A DNA stretch of 64,000 nt from Symbiodinium sp. CCMP2592. Taxonomy: Eukaryota > Sar > Dinophyceae > Suessiales > Symbiodiniaceae. The stretch spans positions 667,501 through 731,500 of the forward strand of contig CAJNDT010003157.1 of NCBI GenBank assembly GCA_905221615.1. The letters run 5' to 3'. The notes beneath the pieces are model-generated. The model was given only the letters and a program-made list of their open reading frames with translations. It was not told where the DNA came from and made no database searches. Shown here in pieces: positions 20,873 through 32,602 of this stretch (within the stretch, counting starts at the first letter, position 1; every line of letters begins with the position of its first letter). The position numbers and the translations under genes are program-made.

Positions 20873-21365
20873 CATCCACGCTAGGGGCCAGAGTACCGAC
20901 TTACACCGTAGCATGATACAGCTGCAAGTTCATAATGATTGCGGCTGACGGTATGGCCACATCTTCGCTTGCACCGCCGCCTGACTCAATGATCGATGGA
21001 AGGCCTGCAACTGCCTCCAGCTTTGAGGAACTGCAAAACGTCGGAGAATGCCCTTCCCTGCATCCCATGCCCACGCTCCTGTGCATGTATCCCAGTTGGA
21101 AAAGTCTTTGCGGAACCGTCCCCTCTCCTCCCACCTCCCTCCGGAAGCCACAGCCTAAATTCGAATCTGTGCAAAGAAGATTCAAGCTGCATGAGAATTC
21201 CAAGCAAACGAATAATGCAGAAAATACTTGGTACTTCCTTGCATTACTCAGCATCTGCATCTGTTTCTGCTCCGCTCGGAGGGTTCATCACAGGAACTTG
21301 TACCACAAGCCAACAACCAAGATTCATAGAATGCTTCCCCCTCACAGGTGCAATGAAATAAAGCT
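20873..21365. other. Spacer between GMC-B and AO3, with the AO3 3' flank
   Basis: Contains the AO3 downstream stem-loop with one change (ACTTGTACCACAAGC, 21296-21310), preceded by CATCTGTTTCTGCTC, which is conserved with AO2 and AO4. The rest should include the GMC-B 5' region. No separate gene. Confidence 0.5.
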
Positions 21366-23143
21366 TCACGAAGGCCGGGAGAGCGCATCGATCACCTCTT
21401 GAGCACACCTGGCAGGATTTCTACGTTGCGAAATTGCAGGGCTTGCGCACAGGATTGCTCTTGCTGCAAATCGAACTCTGTTTGTTCAGCTTCGTTTGAA
21501 ACCACATCCCATTCCTCGCCTGGCCCCACTTTCATACGCACCATGCGCTGTCCCGAAGTACTTTGGGTGCGTATGCTCTCCGCCAAAGAAGACTCTTCCA
21601 AATGGCTTGTTGAGCGCCCCAAATGCGTCTAGTGCCTGACCGGCGCACAGGTAGGACCATGAACCCAAGAAGCGCCGATCTCGCCCCCAGTTCGTCAAAA
21701 TGGTTGAAATAGGATCTGGAACATCGCAACCCAGGCAGCGGCGCAACAAGTTCATGACCTTTTTCGGGGCAGAGGTATCCGCAAAGCCGTCTGCTACAAT
21801 CCAAGCCACCAAAGAGCGGCTCGAACGCGGCTGGTTGGCATAGAAAGCCACGATGCTCTGCTCCTTGATTGTCTTTTCAACAAGAGACAAATAATCTGAA
21901 ATGGAAATGGCCTTCTCCACCCTCAAACACGAAAACCCCTTGAACAGCTTGCGCCAAGAATCCCAATCGTTGAGGACGGCATTCCGATATCCATCACGCT
22001 CAGGTGGCCACAGACAGTGAACTCCATGCTTCAGAGTTTCCCAAGTATCGTTGTCAAACGTCAAGATGCACTTCTCCACATGCCCAAAACCCATGCGTTG
22101 AATGGCTTCTTGCTTTTCCTGCGGAAGCTCCGGCTTGAATCGAATCTGTCCTGACTTCAGTACACCCACGGACACCGTGAACACCACCGTGCGTGCCTGC
22201 AGCTTATCCCCATTCTCCAAGGTGATCTCCACGTGGTTATCGTGACTGGTCACCTCCTTAACCGCTGCATCGTACTGAATGTCCAAGTCCGGAACCTCTT
22301 CCAGCAACGCTCGAACGATGGAAGAATACCCGTGGGGCAGTGGGATGCAATCGTGACCGAAACCGTCTTCGGCCTGGACAAAGCCATTTGCACTCGCGGT
22401 GTACAAGTCCGGGCTTCCAACGCCGGACGACATCTCGCGCTTCTTGAATTCAAACATTGTTTGCATCATTGCTGCATCATGCTCTTTCTGCTGTGCCCAT
22501 TTCTGGAACTCTTCATCCAACAAAGCCCCCAATGACTTTTCGTCGGCTTGGTCGCCGACTGCCTCTTTTTCTGTGAAGCCGTCAAATGCCTTCTCCATTT
22601 CGTCGAATGCTTGCTTCTCGGTGGGAGAAGCTTCCAACCCGTGCGAATGCCTCAACGGCAGTACCTCCCACTGCCAGTTAGGATCGGACATCCAATCCTT
22701 GTCTAGCATCAAACCTTTCTCTGTCGCAAAATCATAAATCACCTTCGCAGACAGGGCAGATATACTAACGGTCAGAAGCATGAGGATTCTTTGCCTAACA
22801 GCCCTCTGCATGAAACACATTGAAACAAGAAACAACACGCAACGCCAAGCGGCATTCCCTGGTCCGCCGTGGATCCAGGTTGTGCCCAGGTCAACAATCG
22901 AGCCGTCCTGCACGACGGTCTTGGCGCGTCCTCCTTCATTCAATTGCTGCGTGCGGCTACATCTCACGATTGAAGACTCCACTCGCTAAAAATCTGCAAC
23001 ACTTGTAGTCGAAGTGAGAACTGGCCTGGTCTGTCTGTGGCTTCCAGGACTTTGATGAGACGCTGCATGCCATTGCTGGCACGGATGTGCTTCGCACAGG
23101 AAATGCCCGAAATCCCTGCTCCGACGATCACCACGTCCAGCAT
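21366..23143 (-). CDS. Flavin-containing amine oxidase AO3 (multi-exon)
   Basis: The most compact AO copy. Exon 1 23143-23026 (118 nt, one codon shorter than AO1: RASNGMQRLIKVLEATDRPG); exon 2 22933-22851 (83 nt, one Lys codon lost; GGRAKTVVQDGS...GNA); exon 3 from 22742 to about 21930; exon 4 about 21863-21520 (344 nt); last exon 21408-21366 (CAQEVIDALSRPS, stop). The two short indels are each three bases and keep frame, and joins across the GC-AG introns restore the family motifs, suggesting selection for function. The intron between exons 3 and 4 is only about 70 nt and happens to be open in frame, so a naive reading gives one long 498-codon frame. C-terminal FAD motif FFGGEHTHPKYFGTAHGAYE intact. 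Substrate unknown. Confidence 0.82.
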
Positions 23144-24244
23144 CTTCCGCCGCTTACCTTTGCACGAAGGTAGACAGAAACCAATCTGGGCAGTGACACA
23201 TGTCCGAGTGCTCCACGCTGCACGGGACGGAAGCTGCAAAAAGTTGAACAGCGACCTCCGTGCTGAAACCCCCATGGGCCTATCTTGACCAAGCCTGCGG
23301 ACGAGACACCGCTGTGGAGTGATGAGCAAAGCAGCTGAGTTTGCAGGGAAGAGTGTTACCACCGAGCCCGGAACCCCAGAGTTTAACTCCAAGGAAGAGG
23401 CGGCTCTCAAAGATGCGGAGTTACGCCGCACGAGAGCGCAGCTGGAGCCAGAACACTAGTGACAAGGCACAACCTGCAACAGTATTCGGTGCTCGGCAGC
23501 CCGAGCCGAGCTCTGCGCCATGCTCACAAGTCGAAACCTTCGACAGGTACTGATACGGTCCGACCCTCCTTGCTGATTTTGTTCGTTGGCTCTGGGTCCA
23601 CTTGATGCTAGACAATGTGCAAGGCTGTACATCATCGTGCACGCAACAAGAAGTCATTCCTCCTCCACTGGTGTGCTGCGTCCGTGTGACAGCAGACTGC
23701 TGACTTGGTCAACAAATCTCCGAACCAGAGTCGGAAGACTGCTGACTTGGTCGAAAGATCTCCGAATCGGAGTCGCCGGCAGCAATACTGCAGGCGCTTG
23801 TACAAACACGTCACATCTGTTATCAGATGAGAGTCTGCGGCATGAATTTTTCTTCTAACCTCCGACCCTCTGACAGTCATGTCGCCCGAAAACCTTTGGC
23901 AACACTGCACTTGCAAGAAAAAAGAACAAGACCCGGGTTCCGCTTATGCAGTAACTCATGCAGTGTTTGCTTCGTGTTCTGGCCCGATCTGTGGACGAAA
24001 CTACTCAATGATACTTCGCAATCACAAGACTCGATTTCGGACGTCAATTTGCATCTGTTTCTACTCTGCTCAAAAGGTTCAACAGCAGCTTGTACCACAA
24101 GCCAAGAACCAAGGCTGACACAATGCTTGCCCCTCATAGGTGCCATGAGTCAAAAGCGGCACAAAGGCGAGGGGAGCTTGTCGATCCACTTCTGGAACTT
24201 TTGGGTGCACTGGTGCACCTCGCAGGATGTCCAGCTGAGATACT
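23144..24244. other. Spacer between AO3 and AO4
   Basis: About 23144-23300 corresponds to the AO leader region. A short direct repeat (CTGCTGACTTGGTC...ATCTCCGAA.C.GAGTCG) occurs at about 23696-23733 and 23742-23774. The AO4 3' stem-loop lies at 24088-24102. No independent gene seen. Confidence 0.5.
24088..24102. promoter_or_regulatory. Conserved 3' stem-loop of AO4
   Basis: GCTTGTACCACAAGC, identical to the AO1 and AO2 elements, about 140 bases past the AO4 stop and preceded on the plus strand by CATCTGTTTCTACTCTGCTC. Confidence 0.6.
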
Positions 24245-26730
24245 TTACGCGGGATACTTCTGCAGGTTCTTCTGTGGTACAGATTGAATCGGGAAGAGCA
24301 TGTCGATCACCTCTTGGGCACACCTGCAGGGACATCCGCAGCAGGATTCTACTCCACGCCCTTCTGTTGAACCCAAATCCCCATGCGCGCCTGGCCCCAC
24401 TTTCGTACGCACCGTGTGCTGTCCCGAAGTACTTTGGGTGCGTATGCTCTCCGCCAAAGAAGACTCTTCCAAATGGCTTGCCGAGAGCCCCAAATGCGTC
24501 TAGTGATTGACCGGCGGACAGGTAGGACCATGAACCCAAGAAGCGCCGATCTCGCCCCCAGTTCGTCAAGTTGGTCTCTACGGGATCTGGAACATCGCGA
24601 CCCAGGCAGCAGCGCAACAAGTTCATGACCTTTTCCGGTGCAGAAGTACTTGAGAAACCGTCTGCCACAATCCAGGCCACCAAAGAGCGGCTCGAACGTG
24701 GCTGGTTAGGATATAAGGCGAATATCCTCCGCTCCTCGTTTCGACAAGCGAGAGCAAGATACGAAACACAGCGACTGCACAAAAAGCCAGTCTAAAGCAG
24801 GCCTTTTGTATCTTTTCACCCCGATGCAACGTGAAACAGTACAGAACCCCGCGAACAGCTCGCGCCAAGGCTCCCAATCGTTGAGGACGGCATTCCGATA
24901 TCCATCACGCTCAGGTGGCCACAGACAGTGAACTCCATGCTTCAGAGTTTCCCAAGTATCGTTGTCAAACGTCAAGATGCACTTCTCCACATGCCCAAAT
25001 CCCATCCGTTGAATGGCTTCTTGCTTTTCCTGCGGAAGCTCCGGCTTGAATCGAATCTGCCCTGACTTCAGCACACCCACAGACACCGTCACCACAACCG
25101 TGCGTGCCAGCAGCTTATCACCATTTTCCAACGTGATCCGTACATGGTCATCGTGACTGGTCACCTCTGTCACCACTGCATCGTACTGAATGTCGAAGTC
25201 TAGAACGCAGCTGTCCCAACTTTTTATGGTGACCTCTCGACTTGAGGAGATGTCTTGGCCATCTTGACTCCTCACTCTCACCTCCTTCACAGATGCATCA
25301 AGAAACTCACTCTTGACGGTCCTCTCTCGGCTGATCTCTGCACGGCCATCGCGAATGGTCACCTCCTTCATGCTGTCCTTCACAGATGCATCAAGAAACT
25401 CACTCTTTCCGGTCCTCTCTCGGCTGATCTCTGCACGGCCATCGCGAATGGTCACCTCCATCATGCTGTCATGCCAGACGTGCGAGTCTGTCAGCAGCCT
25501 GTTGACGATGGATTCGTACGTGTGAATACCCAAGGCCCGAACATCTTCCAGCAACGCTCGAACGATGGAAGAATACCCGAGGGGCAAGGGGATGCAGTTA
25601 TGACCCAGTACATCGTCGGCACTGGCAAAGCCGTTTGCACTCACGGTATATAGGTCCGGGCTTCCAACATCGGACGACAATTCACGCTTCTTAAATTCAA
25701 ACATTGTTTGCAGCGTTGTGGGATCATGCTCCGTGTGCTGCGCCCATTCCTGGAACTTCTCATCCAGCAAAGCTCCTAACGACACTTCATCGGCTTGCTT
25801 GCCGAGCGCCTCTTTGTCCGTGAAACGGTCAAACGCGTTTTCCATTTCTTCAAAAGCTTGCTTCTCGGCCGGGGAAGCTTCTACTCCGAGCAACTTCCTC
25901 GGAGGCTGCCAGCTATGGTCGGACACGAACGTCCTCATCGCATCAGCAGCTATCGCCTCGGCCAGGGTGCGACTCGCGGTTCTGGGCCCTACGGTGACCC
26001 TGCAGCCTTCTGCATGAAGACAACAGACCAAGTCAAGTTGCATTCCATAGCCCAGAGAGCCCTCCTTGCATCCATGGTTTTATGCAAACGTGTCACAATC
26101 ACAACATGCAGCACCTCAGACTGGCTCGGGAAAGTTTTGAATGAACTGGCCTTGTCCGCAAGTTGCCCCAGTGACTTCTGCAATGGCCCGGTGGGCCCGG
26201 TGGAGAACTGACTGCTTGGCTGTGTGTCTGGCAGCCGTTTCTTTCTCAGCTTCAGCAGGAATGCCATTCTGCGCAGACGATACCTTGGGCAAGTGCCGCA
26301 TCGGCCGGTCCTCCCACCTCCATTCAGGGTCGGACATCCAATCCTCCCGCAGCAGACCTCTCCTCATGGCAAAATCATAGATCGCCTCGGGGATCAAGCC
26401 CTGCGCAATGCAGGCCAAGACGCACAAGTTCCGCCAAGAAAACGCCACGAGAGCAGCCAAGAGGCATTCCCCCGTTCGCCATGCACCCAGGCGGCTCCCA
26501 GTTCAATGGTCGAACCGTTGTGAAGAACATGAGTTTTGGCACGGCCTCCTGGACCGGTCAGAGTGCATAAACATCGTTCCTTCGATCCCCGCATACCCCT
26601 CAGGCTGGCCTGGTCTGGATGTGGCTTCCAAGACTTTGATGCGGCGCCGCTGCATGCCATCGCTGGCGCGAAGATGCCTTGCACAGGAAATCCCCGATAT
26701 CCCTGCTCCGATGATTGCCACATCCACCAT
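24245..26730 (-). pseudogene. Rearranged amine oxidase AO4 (probable fusion of two copies)
   Basis: The most divergent AO copy. Exon 1 26730-26610 (121 nt, MVDVAIIGAGISGISCARHL) and exon 2 26548-26463 (86 nt, GGRAKTHVLHNG...GERGNA) match the family, but the base pair where the other copies have the GC donor reads TC. Exon 3 starts at 26385 (AIYDFAMRRGLLREDWMSDP), then leaves the family sequence. From 26043 the same part of exon 3 begins again in a different version (AEAIAADAMRTFVSDHSW then LLGVEASPAEKQAFEEME) and continues normally, so the locus looks like the 5' part of one AO joined to the 3' part of another. Exon 3 also carries a 31-codon tandem duplication. Exon 4 is about 24734-24391 (344 nt). 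The last exon (24323-24245) has a changed C-terminus, CAQEVIDMLFPIQ plus 12 residues. Coding frames are mostly open, so it may still be expressed as a variant. Confidence 0.62.
25284..25469 (-). repeat. 93-bp (31-codon) tandem duplication in AO4 exon 3
   Basis: Two adjacent 93-bp units (25284-25376 and 25377-25469) differ at only a few bases and keep frame. Each encodes MEVTIRDGRAEISRERT-like residues, followed by KSEFLDASVK. A third, more degenerate version (EVRVRSQDGQDISSSR) lies at about 25225-25283. The unit resembles the normal EVTSHDDHVEITLENGDKL beta-hairpin that follows it, so it may have arisen from that hairpin. Confidence 0.88.
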
Positions 26731-27880
26731 CCCGCTCGAACTTGCCTCAGCTTCTCTTGTGATGGAAAGCCTTTCTTTAACTTTGTCATCATGAACAGAT
26801 TATCAAGCTTCTGAGTACCGAGCAGTCCGGCAGGAATTTGCAATTTGGGCCACCTCAGGCTTCCGTCATCTTTCCGACTTGGAAGCGGCGAAATGCAGCC
26901 TTTGAGATTATTCTGATGCATACCCTCAGCGAGAACCGGCACCGTCTGAGCCCACGGCCATGGAGCCCACGGAGGCAGCACCAAGGCTAGTGGGAAGACG
27001 TAGCCCTGCAGCTGGAGCCAGGCAGCGGCTGGTTGAAGCATTTTGAAGCTTTCGAAGTGTCCCCGAGCAGACTGTATCAATGTGTGACCTACCACTGCAC
27101 GACAGGCTCATGTCATCATGTCCTACGGTAAACTTTCTGCTCTTCTTGACCCATAGCATCGGGCGGGTCTCGAATAGTAGCTGTGTGTATGACTACATCA
27201 TGCCGAACGCATCCGAACCCCCGGCACAGCAATGGAACACTCCATGCAGCTTTTTCGTCAGCACTGGACGACCTACTTCGGCAACAATTTGCGGTACAAC
27301 GTTGTGCAACGCAGTCATACAAGGGACCTGCATGGCATGGCCTCGACTCAGGCGTAAGCACCTGCTTGAATGCTAGTGGCAACAACATCACAGAACCGCA
27401 CCCGAATGAGGATGAATGAGGTTTACATGTTACACCAGTCTGCCAGAGTGCTGAAGCCACGGCCTCACAATCTCCAACAGGAAACCGCCGGATTGAAACA
27501 CTGTCAACTCACGCATCTGTGGACTCACAGGATACGTGACTGCTGGCGGCTACAGATCCCTGCCTGAACACTTGCATGCTGGCCGTGCACATACTGTTAG
27601 CGAAGAGGCATCAGCCCCACTGTGTGTGCTGAAAACAAGGGACTGGCACGCCTGAGCATTGGCGACCAGACCCCGTTCCAGCGCAGCAGAACGCCACAAC
27701 ATAGCAGCTCCTGCACAGATCCAAACCACAACGGCAAGCAGACTAGACGGCTGCAGGGTCACTCCCACGATGCCGTCTTCAGGGGCTGTGTTAGCTCGCG
27801 TCACCAGCGCAAGATCTGCAGCTACAGGTGACGAAGTTTGACGAAACAAGCTGTCTTCCAATTACACAAACTATGTGCTC
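26731..27880. other. Intergenic; holds dispersed duplicate block, copy 2
   Basis: 27240-27570 is related to 18110-18350. No credible gene; the remaining frames are short and lack recognisable domains. Confidence 0.5.
27240..27570. repeat. Dispersed duplicate block, copy 2
   Basis: Collinear with 18110-18350 and carries an extra insertion between the CAGCACTGGACGACC and GACTCAGGC anchors. Both blocks lie among the AO/GMC genes, at opposite sides of AO3/AO4/GMC-B. Confidence 0.65.
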
Positions 27881-29000
27881 ACGGGCCCGAAAAGAAGCCG
27901 GCACCTCCAGCATCCAAGGGAGCGTGCTTTGCTTCAGCAGAGCTTCAAGACGGAAGCCACATGCCCGGAGAGGCTGTGGTGTCGCAGGCTTCTGCCAGCT
28001 GGGCCGAGCGGGCAAGCTGAAGGAGGCTGATCGACAAGAAGCCGGCACACACACACACACACACACACACACAAGCGCTTGCTTATTGACAGAAAAACAG
28101 GGCCAACTACTGTAAAAGCTGCAAGGGAGCAGCGTCTCTCTGAACCAGCTGTAGCAACAAAGCGTCTGCCTCGCGCAACGAGCGCAAACGTGCACAGCGA
28201 CATCCGGCTTGCGGGACGTCTCGGCCGTCGGGAGGGCGCACATGCCTTCTTCCGCGTCAAGACACCAAACGTGAAACCTTCTGCAAGCACGAGGTGCTCC
28301 TGAAGCAAGCAAGAACCCGACACGCCGTTTCTACCGACGTCCGCTTCGGCGTGCCTAGCGTGCGAGACAGCCTGTGAAGCGAACCACAACAAGAGCGTGC
28401 TCCAGCTTGGCGGCAACCACGTCCCCCTTGCCGAGATGGCCACACGAGGATCCATCGGTTCGACACTGCAGGTGGCATTTCCGGACATCTCACCTGCCTT
28501 GCGGCCTGGCAAATCAGCAAATTACCGCCAGAATGAAGAGCCACTGCCTCGCAAGTGGAGGGTCTGCAGATTCTGGAAGTTTCCAGATTGTCAAGACCTT
28601 CGGCAGCATGTCAGTGTGCGGATCCTCCTCTGCGGAGAGACTGTATGCAACACGGCTGGATGGAGGAGGCTTGAAGCCAGCAGGCAAGAGGCCTTCTTAC
28701 TCACAGGGCTAACAGGGACGCGTCACACTCAACCATTGCCTGTCACCCTGCCGTGCTTGCACCAGGACCGGAAGTGCGTCAGACCCCAACACTTGTGACT
28801 TGCATCTTCAGCATTCCACGCACGGCATGCCTTGCTAGAAACCAGTGCTAAGAACTCTGGGATACGGTCTGGGAGTTGCATGCGTTAGGCCGTTAGGCTC
28901 GGGTTCTGGCAGTGCTCTCAGGTGACGTGTCCTATGCAATACTTTGTGTGACAGGAAGCCTGCTCGACAGTGGCACAGACATCAGGCTATCGCATGCCGC
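27880..29000. repeat. Unclassified A/B composite repeat, copy 1
   Basis: The 3' half of unit A (from GCCCGGAGAGGCTGTGGT at about 27963) is followed by a (CA)14 tract at 28046-28073 and then unit B (from about 28226: GTCGGGAGGGCGCACATGCC, later TTTCCGGACATCTCACCTGC). Matching copies are at 29642-33460, 61430-62690 and 63075-64000. No conserved open frame across copies, so it is not treated as coding. The family is not recognised. Confidence 0.75.
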
Positions 29001-29641
29001 CACAGGTGAGGAGGGTGAGACAAAAATCAAATCTGCACGCCAACCAGACCTGAACAGCCAGCGTGGTAACTGAGCTTGCCTCACAGGCGAGCAACCTAGA
29101 CAGTCGTGCGGCTCTCGACGCAAAGCGTCGAGAATATGACGACAGGAGACAGAATCCCTTCCGATTCTTTGCTTGTGCCTCTGCGAGCCTTCTTGAACCT
29201 GCGCAGGCTGAGAGCAGCTCTAGGCATCAAGACGCCCCGACAAAGGTCCCGCCCGGTTGTGAATTGTCACCTTTGCCCAATTCCAGGGAAGGCTTCTTTT
29301 GTGCCCGGTCACTCCACTGCAATGCTTCCGGGATTTGAAGAAGAAAAACATCGAAAAAGTGCATGTGAGGTGATGACACACGCGATGTCCACGTTGGAAT
29401 GTCTCAAGAGTCTCAAGAGGGTACCTACATGCACCTGCGGGCACATACGCAGGTGGCAACGTGAAGTAAGCCCCACACATGCACGGCAAAAGGCTGACAC
29501 TGGTGATAAGCAGCGTGTCAACCACAGCTCGCAACGACCTCAGAGACTACACTCTGTGACTAGACCTAGCTCTGCTTCCGTCCGCTGCATAATCAAACCC
29601 TGAAATCCGCGAACACTGGGACTGGGAGCTGTCTGCAATCT
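29001..29641. other. Intergenic between repeat blocks
   Basis: Single-copy-looking sequence. An open frame on the plus strand (29106-29603) has no recognisable domain and is not called a gene. Confidence 0.45.
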
Positions 29642-32602
29642 GAGTATTTTGATGACGTCGCAGTCCTGAGATCTGCAGCAACGGGGACAAAAACAGTGGC
29701 TGTGCTACGCTCACACGCCGGATCCTGCGCCGGCACCTCCGGCGTGGACGAGGGCATGCTTTGCTTAAGCTGAGCTGTGGGGCCGCACTTGTGCTCTCGA
29801 GGCTGCGTCTAGGCGCGCCAACGATCGAAGTCACAGTAGCAGGGACAGCCCCGGCACGTGCACTCAAGTGGTCAAGAGACTGGCTTATGTACAATGTGCG
29901 AGCGCAACGGGCTCTTGACACCTGAGACGAAGCGAACAGCACTATCCCACCGTTTGACCACAAACTTCAAGGCTTGCAGGTTGCACGGACAGGGAGTGCA
30001 CACGGCGAGCGATGCAAGCGCACTTTTGTTCCGACGTGCCCGGAGAGGCTGTGGTATCGCAGGCTTCTGCCAGCTGGGCCGAGCGGGCAAGCTGAAGGAG
30101 GCTGATCGACAAGAAGCCGGAACAACGAAATCACCGAACCGCCGACTCGACTGCTACGCCGGCACACACACACACACACATAAGCCCTTTCTTATTGACA
30201 GAAGAAGAGGGCCAACTACTGTGGAAACTGCAAGGGAGCAGCGTCTCTCTGAACCAGCTGTAGCAACAAAGCGTCTGCCCCGCGCCATGAGCGCAAACGT
30301 GCACAGCGACATCCGGCTTGCGGGACGTCTCGGCCGCGGCTGAAATATCAAACATTGAAGCAAGCAAACAGCCAGGCGAGTATTTTGATGCCGTCAAAGT
30401 CCTGAAATCTGTGGGACGGCATTTGGCAAAAAAAGTCCTCCAGGTACAAGGCCTGTGCATAGCTGTGCTACACTCACACGCCGGATCCTGCGCCGGCACC
30501 TCCGGCGTGGACGAGGGCATGCTTTGCTTAAGCTGAGCTGTGGGGCCGCACTTGTGCTCTCGAGGCTGCGTCTAGGCGCGCCAACGATCGAAGTCGCAGT
30601 AGCAGGGACAGCCCCGGCACGTGCACTCAAGTGGTCAAGAGACTGGCTTATGTACAATGTGCGAGCGCAACGGGCTCTTGACACCTGAGACGAAGCGAAC
30701 AGCACTATGCCACCGTTTGACCGCAAACTTCAAGGCTTGCAGGTTGCACGGACAGGGAGTGCACACGGCGAGCGATGCAAGCGCACTTTTGTTCCGACGT
30801 GCCCGGAGAGGCTGTGGTATCGCAGGCTTCTGCCAGCTGGGCCGAGCGGGCAAGCTGAAGGAGGCTGATCGACAAGAAGCCGGAACAACGAAATCACCGA
30901 ACCGCCGACTCGACTGCTACGCCGGCACACACACACACACACAAGCCCTTTCTTAGTGACAGAAGAAGAGGGCCAACTACTGTGGAAACTGCAAGGGAGC
31001 AGCGTCTCTCTGAACCAGCTGTAGCAATAAAGCGTCTGCCCCGCGCCACGAGCGCAAACGTGCACAGCGACATCCGGCTTGCGGGACGTCTCGGCCGCGG
31101 CTGAAATATCAAACATTGAAGCAAGCAAACAGCCAGGCGAGTATTTTGATGCCGTCAAAGTCCTGAAATCTGTGGGACGGCATTTGGCAAAAAAAGGTCC
31201 TCCAGGTACAAGGCCTGTGCATGGCTGTGCTACGCTCATGCGCCGGATCCTGCGCCGGCACCTCCGGCGTGGACGAGGGCATGCTTTGCTTAAGCTGAGC
31301 TGTGGGGCCGCACTTGTGCTCTCGAGGCTGCGTCTAGGCGCGCCAACGATCGAAGTCACAGTAGCAGGGACAGCCCCGGCACGTGCACTCAAGTGGTCAA
31401 GAGACTGGCTTATGTACAATGTGCGAGCGCAACGGGCTCTTGACACCTGAGACGAAGCGAACAGCACTATCCCACCGTTTGACCACAAACTTCAAGGCTT
31501 GCAGGTTGCACGGACAGGGAGTGCACACGGCGAGCGATGCAAGCGCATTTTTGTTCCGACGTGCCCGGAGAGGCTGTGGTATCGCAGGCTTCTGCCAGCT
31601 GGGCCGAGCGGGCAAGCTGAAGGAGGCTGATCGACAAGAAGCCGGAACAACGAAATCACCGAACCGCCGACTCGACTGCTACGCCGGCACACACACAAGC
31701 CCTTTCTTAGTGACAGAAGAAGAGGGCCAACTACTGTGGAAACTGCAAGGGAGCAGCGTCTCTCTGAACCAGCTGTAGCAATAAAGCGTCTGCCCCGCGC
31801 CACGAGCGCAAACGTGCACAGCGACATCCGGCTTGCGGGACGTCTCGGCCGCGGCTGAAATATCAAACATTGAAGCAAGCAAACAGCCAGGTGAGTATTT
31901 TGATGCCGTCAAAGTCCGGAAATGTGTGGGACGGCATTTGGCAAAAAAAGGTCCTCCAGGTACAAGGCCTGTGCATGGCTGTGCTACGCTCATGCGCCGG
32001 ATCCTGCGCCGGCACCTCCGGCGTGGACGAGGGCATGCTTTGCTTAAGCTGAGCTGTGGGGCCGCACTTGTGCTCTCGAGGCTGCGTCTAGGCGCGCCAA
32101 CGATCGAAGTCACAGTAGCAGGGACAGCCCCGGCACGTGCACTCAAGTGGTCAAGAGACTGGCTTATGTACAATGTGCGAGCGCAACGGGCTCTTGACAC
32201 CTGAGACGAAGCGAACAGCACTATCCCACCGTTTGACCACAAACTTCAAGGCTTGCAGGTTGCACGGACAGGGAGTGCACACGGCGAGCGATGCAAGCGC
32301 ACTTTTGTTACGACGTGCCCGGAGAGGCTGTGGTATCGCAGGCTTCTGCCAGCTGGGCCGAGCGGGCAAGCTGAAGGAGGCTGATCGACAAGAAGCCGGA
32401 ACAACGAAATCACCGAACCGCCGACTCGACTGCTACGCCGGCACACACACAAGCCCTTTCTTATTGACAGAAGAAGAGGGCCAACTACTGTGGAAACTGC
32501 AAGGGAGCAGCGTCTCTCTGAACCAGCTGTAGCAACAAAGCATCTGCCTCGCGCCACGAGCGCAAACGTGCACAGCGACATCCGGCTTGCGGGACGTCTC
32601 GG
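29642..32602. repeat. Tandem array of four A units (~736-761 bp each)
   Basis: Units begin with GAGTATTTTGATG at 29642, 30378, 31139 and 31893. Each holds CGCCGGATCCTGCGCCGGCA, CTTAAGCTGAGCTGTGGGGC, GGCGCGCCAACGATCGAAGT, GCCCGGAGAGGCTGTGGTAT and a (CA)n tract, and ends near GGACGTCTCGGCCG. Units 2-4 are almost identical; unit 1 is more diverged at its start. The CA tracts have 9, 9, 5 and 5 repeats (ending near 30180, 30943, 31697 and 32451). Frames of similar length recur on both strands because of the repetition, not because of genes. Confidence 0.88.

Noticed and set aside
30730-31488. Repeated 110-250-codon frames at 29.5-32.8 kb as a gene family
   Set aside because: They recur on both strands because the DNA unit is repeated, and their ends shift with CA-tract length. 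No domain is present.
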